From the NCBI GenBank assembly GCA_007133255.1, contig SLMY01000109.1, forward strand, positions 1 through 9,522: a stretch of 9,522 bases of DNA, given 5' to 3'. Source of the DNA: Clostridiales bacterium. Its GTDB lineage: Bacteria; Bacillota; Clostridia; Saccharofermentanales; UBA5734. How positions within the stretch are numbered: the stretch's first letter is position 1; each line of letters opens with the position of its first letter. The notes under the pieces are model-generated. The model was not told where the DNA came from. It did no database searches and was given only the letters and a program-made list of their open reading frames with translations. Below, piece after piece: positions 6,841-9,522 of the stretch. The position numbers and the translations under genes are program-made.

Positions 6841-7665
6841 TCAGCGAGACCAGGGCATATTGCGGCCATAGTAGATCTCATCCATTTCATGCTTGATTTT
6901 CTGAGTGATCATGCGGGCTTCATCAGGGTGCAGCTCACTTTGAGAATGGCCAAACAGATACTGATCAAGATCAAAATTCTTCAGTTTACATTTGGTGTGA
7001 AAGATATTCTCCTGATAAACGTTCACGTCAATCATCTGGTAATCTGTTCTAACTTCATCTGGTATGAAATCCTGGATAGACGTGATGTCATGGTCAATAA
7101 AAATTTTCTCACCGGTAATTTCCCGCGCGAAACCCCTTACCCGATAGTCTATGGTCACGATGTCTGCCTCAAAACTGTGTATCAGGAAATTAAGCGCTTT
7201 CAGCGGTGAGATCTGCCCACAGGTAGAAACGTCTATATCAGCCCGGAATGTCGCGACACCGCCATCCGGATGATACTCAGGATAAGTATGGACTGTTATA
7301 TGGCTTTTATCGAGATGAGCCAGGACAATTTCAGGAGCAGGACCAGGGGTATTATCCTTCAGCATCTGCCGGTTAACCGGACCTTCTTTGGTATGGCTTT
7401 CGCTGACCAGCAGCGTAACGCTGGAACCTTGCGGATAATAATCTTGTTTGGCGATATTCAGGATATTGGCACCAAGGATCTGCGTCACATGCTCAAGTAT
7501 AGATGTGAGGCGTTCAGCGTTATACTGCTCATCAATATATTCAATATAGGCATTGCGGTCGCTGACTGATTTAGCGTAGCAAATATCATAAATATTGAAA
7601 CTAAGTGTTTTAGTCAGGTTATTAAATCCGTGCAGCTGTACTTTGCCATGTGTGTTCTTGTTCAT
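6841..7665 (-). CDS. speD: S-adenosylmethionine decarboxylase proenzyme, E. coli type
   Basis: Decarboxylates S-adenosylmethionine to give the aminopropyl donor for spermidine synthesis. The 274-residue product is close to E. coli SpeD (264) and collinear with it: HGFNNLTKTLSFNIYDICYA near the N-terminus, NILNIAKQDYYPQGSSVTLLVSE, the self-cleavage site LDKSHITVHTYPEYHPDGG, FRADIDVSTCGQISPLKALN, VTIDYRVRGFAREITG, DVNVYQENIFHTK and the C-terminal EIYYGRNMP. Cleavage before Ser121 (numbered from the chosen start) creates the pyruvoyl cofactor; the catalytic Cys of STCG is present. I chose ATG at 7665, with GGAGG at 7680-7684 (14 nt, long spacing). An in-frame TTG at 7686 overlaps that GGAGG and lacks its own site, so it is less likely. 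No speE lies next to it. It has its own promoter, leader and terminator, and an upstream ORF overlaps its start by 4 bp. Confidence 0.96.
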   Translation of the reverse strand: MNKNTHGKVQLHGFNNLTKTLSFNIYDICYAKSVSDRNAYIEYIDEQYNAERLTSILEHVTQILGANILNIAKQDYYPQGSSVTLLVSESHTKEGPVNRQMLKDNTPGPAPEIVLAHLDKSHITVHTYPEYHPDGGVATFRADIDVSTCGQISPLKALNFLIHSFEADIVTIDYRVRGFAREITGEKIFIDHDITSIQDFIPDEVRTDYQMIDVNVYQENIFHTKCKLKNFDLDQYLFGHSQSELHPDEARMITQKIKHEMDEIYYGRNMPWSR

Positions 7666-7784
7666 TTCTTTTTCGCCAACCTCCAATATTTTTTGAGGAT
7701 TCTACTGAACAGATGATTGTCATGGTAGTAAACAAAGACTGTCAGTCTCTTTATGATCATATATTTAAGCAGTTTTCGCGGCAC
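7662..7784 (-). CDS. Possible speD leader peptide, 40 codons, overlapping the speD start
   Basis: An unrecognised small ORF. From GTG at 7784 the translation begins MPRKLLKYMIIKRLTVFVYY and ends ILKKYWRLAKKK; from the internal ATG at 7760 it has 32 residues. Its TGA shares the ATGA with the speD start, and the GGAGG used by speD lies inside its last codons. The peptide is very basic, aromatic and amphipathic, with a run of Lys at the end. Neither start has a clear Shine-Dalgarno, and the region is AT-rich, so a chance open frame cannot be excluded. For it: the exact 4-bp overlap, the unusually long 14-nt spacing between GGAGG and the speD ATG, and the leader position in a polyamine gene, a class often controlled by upstream peptides. 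Translation through it would deliver ribosomes to the speD start. Confidence 0.4.
   Translation of the reverse strand: MPRKLLKYMIIKRLTVFVYYHDNHLFSRILKKYWRLAKKK
7680..7684 (-). promoter_or_regulatory. speD ribosome binding site with long spacing
   Basis: The coding strand reads GGAGG, 14 nt upstream of the ATG at 7665. The spacing is longer than at the other starts here (6-10 nt). The site overlaps the alternative TTG at 7686 and lies within the small upstream ORF, which may mean speD depends on coupling. Confidence 0.6.
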
Positions 7785-7841
7785 GTACCGTGTCCAAATG
7801 AGATAATTTTACAGTTGTGTGCCTGGAGCTGAATTAACGCG

Positions 7842-7870
7842 ATTATAGCACAGGGTTCATGTAGTCACAA
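7842..7870 (-). promoter_or_regulatory. speD promoter
   Basis: On the minus strand, -35 TTGTGA (7865-7870), a 17-bp spacer and a perfect -10 TATAAT (7842-7847). It is downstream of the crp-like stop codon and predicts a transcript starting near 7835, with a leader of about 170 nt before speD. The leader includes the small ORF and a short hairpin at 7734-7751. No clear terminator separates the crp-like gene from this promoter, so read-through is also possible. Confidence 0.7.
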
Positions 7871-7935
7871 TGGGTATTTAGTCAACAGGCTGCCGTGGTC
7901 CGCGGTATATGACTCAGGCCGGGCCCATACTCATG

Positions 7936-8613
7936 TTAATGTTTGATCAGCTCCCTGAGCAAAGCCGGATTCATGATCTGTATACTGCCGCGTCCAAGCT
8001 TAACCGCGCCCCGTGCCTTCAGCTCACCCAGCAGCCGCGAAACCACTTCTCGCGCGGTTCCAAGTTCCACCGCGATCGCTTCGTGTGTCATTTTAACAAC
8101 ATTCTGGCTGGCTGTACTGTGGCTGAGCAGCAAAGCGGCCAGACGCCGGTCGGTCCTGTCAAAAGCGACTGCTTCCAACGTATGCATCGTACCCAGCAGA
8201 TGACCATACAAGGTGTGGATTAAAAAATCTTTCCATGCTGGATGTTTATCTAGAATAGCAAAATATTCATCTAAAGGTAAGAGAAATAAATCCGCTTCAT
8301 GTTCAACTTGCGCCAGGGCTGGAAAATCCTCACCGCGAAGCTGACAGGCGATGGACAACAGGCAGGTATCACCGGCACCCGTCCGGAATAAAGTCATCTC
8401 ACGCCCGCCGGCTGAAAGTTTGTAAACACGCAACATGCCGGACAAAACCAGCGGAATATAGCGGCAGGTCTGATTTTGCTGCATCAGCATCTGGCCTTCC
8501 GGCAGATGAAGGTGCTGGCCAGCAGCAAAAAGTCGCTCTCTTTGCTGTTTCGATAACGCTGTTAAGACAGGAAACAACTGGTCAATCCTGGCAATCTCTT
8601 CCCGATTCAGCAA
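7936..8613 (-). CDS. Crp/Fnr family transcriptional regulator
   Basis: A 225-residue DNA-binding regulator. Residues ~15-125 form the cyclic-nucleotide-binding-like beta-barrel (LPEGQMLMQQNQTCRYIPLVLSG, then GREMTLFRTGAGDTCLLSIAC). Residues ~130-150 are the dimer helix, and ~155-215 the Crp-type winged helix (MTHEAIAVELGTAREVVSRLL with recognition helix TAREVVSRLL, then GAVKLGRGSIQIM). Cysteines at 50, 84 and 90 (CLLSIAC) may sense a thiol, redox or sulfur signal; the four N-terminal Cys of FNR are absent, so it is not a classical 4Fe-4S oxygen sensor. The cAMP-binding signature is not convincing. The start is TTG at 8613-8611, with GGGGG 9 nt upstream and an in-frame stop (TGA) just above it, so no earlier start is possible. 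It is divergent from a rhodanese lipoprotein gene, a pairing seen elsewhere for this regulator type, and probably controls it and itself. Confidence 0.92.
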   Translation of the reverse strand: MLNREEIARIDQLFPVLTALSKQQRERLFAAGQHLHLPEGQMLMQQNQTCRYIPLVLSGMLRVYKLSAGGREMTLFRTGAGDTCLLSIACQLRGEDFPALAQVEHEADLFLLPLDEYFAILDKHPAWKDFLIHTLYGHLLGTMHTLEAVAFDRTDRRLAALLLSHSTASQNVVKMTHEAIAVELGTAREVVSRLLGELKARGAVKLGRGSIQIMNPALLRELIKH

Positions 8614-8622
8614 AAAACTGTA

Positions 8623-8627
8623 CCCCC
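8623..8627 (-). promoter_or_regulatory. Ribosome binding site supporting the TTG start of the Crp/Fnr gene
   Basis: The coding strand reads GGGGG, 9 nt ahead of TTG. An in-frame TGA lies immediately upstream, and the first internal Met is past residue 40, inside the beta-barrel. TTG is therefore the only reasonable start. Confidence 0.6.
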
Positions 8628-8643
8628 TGTTTCAGACAAACTG

Positions 8644-8665
8644 ACACATATGTGTGAACATGTGT
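8644..8665. promoter_or_regulatory. Palindromic candidate operator between the crp-like and lipoprotein genes
   Basis: ACACATATGTGT (8644-8655) is a perfect 12-bp palindrome, followed after GA by ACATGTGT. Together they also give an outer ACACAT/ATGTGT pair spanning 22 bp, about the length of a Crp-family site. It lies just upstream of the crp-like ribosome binding site, where binding would repress that gene. Assignment to this regulator is inference. Confidence 0.4.
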
Positions 8666-8882
8666 TTATAAGTTATACATAGCAAACAATTTTAGGCGGC
8701 ACTAACCGAATGCATAGGCTGCGATAAAAATCATACATATGCCAGCTGCCATGGCTCATTTGATTGTTGCCATCAATATCATTATATCAGTCCGCGCGAA
8801 GATACACTACTTATTGCGTAAAACGGGTTTTTTAATCCGGCAAGCCATTGAATAGACATGCAGAGAAAAAGGCGAAAGGCAC

Positions 8883-8911
8883 TTGATATAGGCGTCATAA
8901 TGGGCGATAAA
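8883..8911 (+). promoter_or_regulatory. Candidate promoter of the rhodanese lipoprotein gene
   Basis: TTGATA (8883-8888, five of six consensus bases), a 17-bp spacer, then GATAAA (8906-8911, four of six). The start point would be near 8918, leaving a leader of under 20 nt that carries GGGGTG 8 nt before the ATG at 8935. Confidence 0.5.
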
Positions 8912-8934
8912 AGAACGATACGGGGTGTATATAT

Positions 8935-9522
8935 ATGAACAAACAGATATACAAAAATCAACTAAAAAATAAGGATGACAATAAAGAAAAAGTTAACCGC
9001 CTTTTCAGGCTGTCATTGACACTAGGTTGTTATTCAATAATTAAAAGCAAAACACTGTTATTAGTCATGATTCTATCTGGCTTACTGGTGCTTTCCGCCT
9101 GTAATCCGGCTGCTGCGACTGACAACGTTTCAGACCCGGAAAACGGCCTGCCTGAGATGAACACGCCTGAGAACACGGCAGCGTCTGATTCTGATTCAGC
9201 AAAGACAGACACAACGAATGAGCATGATGATACAGAAAACCTTTCAGATGCAGATGGTGATGAAGATGAAACCTATAACAATGAAGCGGAAACTGAAAAC
9301 AGGACGGATGCTGATCAGGCTGGCACAGGACTTTACCAGCGTATTTCTCCTGCTGACGCCAAAGACTGGCTTGATAGTGATGATCCGCCCCTGCTGCTTG
9401 ATGTCAGAACCCAGGAAGAAAACCTGGCCATCCGCATACCAAACAGCTTTCTGATTCCAATTGACGACCTGGAGCAGCGGCTTGAAGACCTGCCGGACAA
9501 TAAAAACGAACCGATCATCATC
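8935..9522 (+). CDS. Rhodanese-domain lipoprotein, 3' end outside window
   Basis: The frame is open for 196 codons to the right edge. A hydrophobic stretch (TLLLVMILSGLLVLSAC) ends in a lipobox LSAC with Cys56 as the lipidated residue, so the mature protein should be anchored outside the membrane. Residues ~60-130 are a low-complexity linker rich in Asp, Glu, Asn and Thr. From ~133 a rhodanese domain begins: LYQRISPADAKDWL, LLLDVRTQEENLAIRIPNSF, LIPIDDLEQRLEDLP, NEPIII. The active-site Cys loop should follow just past the window, so catalytic status cannot be judged. The start at ATG 8935 has GGGGTG 8 nt upstream but gives an unusually long, polar, Lys-rich 40-residue n-region; later starts such as TTG 9017 are possible but lack a better site. 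It is divergent from a Crp/Fnr regulator that may control it. Likely role: sulfane-sulfur transfer or handling at the cell surface. Confidence 0.85.
   Translation, partial: MNKQIYKNQLKNKDDNKEKVNRLFRLSLTLGCYSIIKSKTLLLVMILSGLLVLSACNPAAATDNVSDPENGLPEMNTPENTAASDSDSAKTDTTNEHDDTENLSDADGDEDETYNNEAETENRTDADQAGTGLYQRISPADAKDWLDSDDPPLLLDVRTQEENLAIRIPNSFLIPIDDLEQRLEDLPDNKNEPIII

Larger units (their letters stand above)
8614..8934. other. Divergent intergenic region
   Basis: This 321-bp AT-rich gap separates the divergent crp-like and lipoprotein genes. It contains the ACACATATGTGT palindrome at its left end, an imperfect TTGAT-N7-ATCAA dyad at 8760-8776, and a sigma-A-like promoter for the lipoprotein at its right end. 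I see no convincing promoter for the crp-like gene, no RNA gene and no credible small ORF. Confidence 0.6.

Noticed and set aside
7666..7686. Seven-residue N-terminal extension of SpeD from a TTG start
   Set aside because: That TTG overlaps the GGAGG itself and has no site upstream; the ATG at 7665 agrees better with the length of E. coli SpeD.
8760..8776. FNR-like box TTGAT...ATCAA
   Set aside because: Half-sites are separated by 7 bp, not 4, and the neighbouring regulator lacks FNR cysteines; noted only as a weak dyad.
9030..9212. Minus-strand 60-residue ORF opposite the lipoprotein linker
   Set aside because: It is antisense to a low-complexity coding region, with no ribosome binding site or recognisable features.
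9313..9330. 18-nt stretch in the lipoprotein linker similar (16 of 18) to the DUF2344 repeat unit at 683-700
   Set aside because: Both encode DQ-x-GTG, but a match this short is expected about by chance in a window of this size; no wider similarity is seen.

Overview
The window looks like part of a Bacillota chromosome, most likely an anaerobic Clostridia-type organism. The grounds are a 450-residue glucose-6-phosphate isomerase of the Firmicute type, the paired TIGR03960/TIGR03936 radical SAM genes, strong AAGGAGG/GGAGG ribosome binding sites, two well-supported TTG starts, and a second cobalamin-binding radical SAM protein of the DUF4080 type. The assignment is an inference from family distribution; no rRNA or other taxonomic marker is present.

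Layout. All genes except the last lie on the minus strand. In minus-strand transcription order: (i) a Crp/Fnr-family regulator (7936-8613); (ii) an E. coli-type S-adenosylmethionine decarboxylase, speD (6841-7665), with its own TTGTGA-17-TATAAT promoter, a roughly 170-nt leader, and a small basic leader ORF whose TGA overlaps the speD ATG (ATGA); (iii) an 11-bp hairpin terminator overlapping an extended -10 promoter, then a tightly coupled pair made of a one-TM NfeD-like protein (6267-6701) and a B12-binding radical SAM/DUF4080 protein (4120-6264); (iv) a pgi - TIGR03960 radical SAM - TIGR03936/DUF2344 cluster (3992 down to the left edge), with a 15-nt gap and then a 17-bp overlap. On the plus strand, divergent from the Crp/Fnr gene across 321 bp, is a lipoprotein with a rhodanese domain (8935 to the right edge, truncated).

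How the genes fit together. The Crp/Fnr regulator and the divergent rhodanese lipoprotein look like a local regulator/target pair; a palindromic stretch lies between them. speD makes decarboxylated SAM for polyamine synthesis, but no aminopropyltransferase gene is adjacent. Two different cobalamin/radical-SAM proteins of unknown function sit on either side of pgi.

Most unusual features. In-frame 24-bp (8-codon) tandem repeats occur in two genes: five units in the N-terminal extension of the DUF2344 protein, and eight units inserted inside the cobalamin-binding domain of the DUF4080 protein. The overlapping leader ORF in front of speD is the best candidate for an undescribed regulatory element.
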